DNA of 11,398 bases from contig CAZVUW010000100.1 in the NCBI GenBank assembly GCA_964629825.1, positions 1 to 11,398 of the forward strand, read 5' to 3'. Shown one piece after another: positions 10,774 to 11,398 of this stretch. Under the pieces are notes generated by a model. It was not told the origin of the DNA, did not search any database, and worked only from the letters and a program-made list of their open reading frames with translations. This DNA comes from CAZVUW01 sp964629825. Lineage in GTDB: Bacteria > Actinomycetota > Nitriliruptoria > Euzebyales > Egibacteraceae. Positions within the stretch are counted from its first letter, which is position 1. Every line of letters starts with the position of its first letter. A program made the translations under genes and the position numbers.

Positions 10774-11398
10774 ATGCGACCGCTGATCGACCGTCCCGCC
10801 GTCTACCTCCGCCCCTTGGGTGCCGTCCGCGTGAGCGGGCCCGACCGCCTCAGCTACCTGCACAACATGCTGTCGCAGTCGCTGGCCGACGCCTCCGCAG
10901 GTGACGTCGCGGACTTCCTCCACCTGGACCCGAAGGGCGTCGTCCTTGCGATGGGACGTGCGGTTGTCCACGCCGAAGCCGTGCTGCTTGCGACCACGCC
11001 CGACGCGGCTCCGGCGCTGGCCGAGACGCTCGACCGCATGCGGTTCCTCACCGACGTGACCGTGCAGGACGTCAGCTCCGAGCTGGCCCTGGCCAGCGTC
11101 CGCGGCCCGGACGTGGCGGTGCCGGGCGCCCGCACCGAGCCGATGACGGCCGCACCGCACGGCGACGGGCTGGTGATCCGCGACCGCAGCGGCGGCGTGG
11201 ACCTGCTCGGCGCCCGGGACTGGGTCCTCGACCGCGTGGAGGGCCTGGATCTGCCCGAGGCCACCGAGGACGACTGGGAGACCTGGCGCATCAGCAACGG
11301 CCTGCCCGAATGGCGCAAGGACGTCACTCCGGGCCGCCGCCCGCAGGAGCTGGGGCTGCTGCCGACCCACGTCCACCTGCGCAAGGGCTGCTACCCGG
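10774..11398 (+). CDS. ygfZ: YgfZ/GcvT-like folate-binding protein (3' end outside window)
   Basis: 208 complete codons are visible and the gene runs off the right edge. YgfZ proteins bind folate and help assemble or repair Fe-S enzymes such as MiaB. Signatures: an N-terminal VRVSGPDRLSYLHNMLSQ (18-35), DFLHLDPKGVVLAMG (47-61), ETWRISNGLPEWRKDV (169-184), ELGLLPTHV, and the family hallmark KGCYPG beginning at Lys204 with Cys206; the sequence stops inside that motif. About 80-150 further residues are expected. The start is supported by TACGGT six bases upstream. A YgfZ homologue (Rv0811c) lies in the same conserved neighbourhood as glnR/mshD in mycobacteria (from memory). It is divergent from the micro-ORF unit. 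Confidence 0.93.
   Translation, partial: MRPLIDRPAVYLRPLGAVRVSGPDRLSYLHNMLSQSLADASAGDVADFLHLDPKGVVLAMGRAVVHAEAVLLATTPDAAPALAETLDRMRFLTDVTVQDVSSELALASVRGPDVAVPGARTEPMTAAPHGDGLVIRDRSGGVDLLGARDWVLDRVEGLDLPEATEDDWETWRISNGLPEWRKDVTPGRRPQELGLLPTHVHLRKGCYP

Noticed and set aside
10660..11376. A 238-codon minus-strand open frame
   Set aside because: Antisense to ygfZ, whose plus-strand frame carries clear family motifs to the window edge.
1..11398. CRISPR arrays, insertion sequences, prophage or integration at the tRNA genes
   Set aside because: No regularly spaced repeats, transposase, integrase or duplicated tRNA 3' end was seen. Gene order looks like conserved chromosomal backbone.

Overview
The window is a high-GC bacterial chromosome segment whose gene content points to Actinomycetota. 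It carries a mycothiol synthase (MshD), a GlnR-type orphan OmpR-family regulator, an LmeA/DUF2993 lipoprotein-like protein, a DUF4395 protein, and a Lys-Asp-Phe tRNA run of the kind found in actinobacteria. Several genes have a TAnnnT hexamer about 6-7 nt upstream of the start codon and no Shine-Dalgarno sequence, which suggests leaderless transcripts as known in actinobacteria. Everything looks chromosomal. I see no transposase, integrase, phage gene or CRISPR array. Genus cannot be decided from the sequence alone.

Layout. 1-311: three tRNA genes on the minus strand, in transcription order Lys(UUU), Asp(GUC), Phe(GAA). 401-1901: a Fur-family zinc-binding regulator (minus) divergent from mshD (plus). 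1909-3494: glnR (minus) divergent from an alpha/beta hydrolase (plus), with only 38 bp between the start codons. 3516-3998: a small all-helical protein (minus). 4058-5787: a MoaD/ThiS-like sulfur carrier with an odd C-terminal extension, a degenerate CdsA-like membrane protein, and an LmeA-like protein (plus). 5788-5903: a regulatory gap with CACTGT repeats. 5904-9611: a tight seven-gene plus-strand operon. 9608-9970 and 10007-10374: a cysteine-containing DsrE-like protein and, upstream of it on the minus strand, a small membrane protein broken by a frameshift. 10380-10773: a gene-poor stretch with a 14-codon micro-ORF, a structured region and a UUCG hairpin. 10774-end: a YgfZ/GcvT-like protein cut by the window edge.

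How the genes fit together. The central operon is a sulfur module. Its first gene is a DNA-binding protein fused to a TusA-like domain that has lost the sulfur-carrying cysteine. Three small DsrE-superfamily proteins resembling DsrH, DsrE and DsrF follow, then an APS reductase (CysH), a DUF4395 membrane protein with a CVGC motif, and a membrane-anchored thioredoxin-like protein with a CAPC motif. A fourth, cysteine-containing DsrE-like protein converges on the end of the operon. A nearby MoaD-like carrier, mshD (the major actinobacterial thiol) and YgfZ (Fe-S enzyme maintenance) fit the same thiol/sulfur theme. My main inference is that the HTH-TusA fusion and the mostly cysteine-free DsrEFH-like trio form a sulfur-status sensing system controlling APS reduction, rather than a persulfide relay. 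The second highlight is the micro-ORF transcription unit upstream of the minus-strand DsrE operon.
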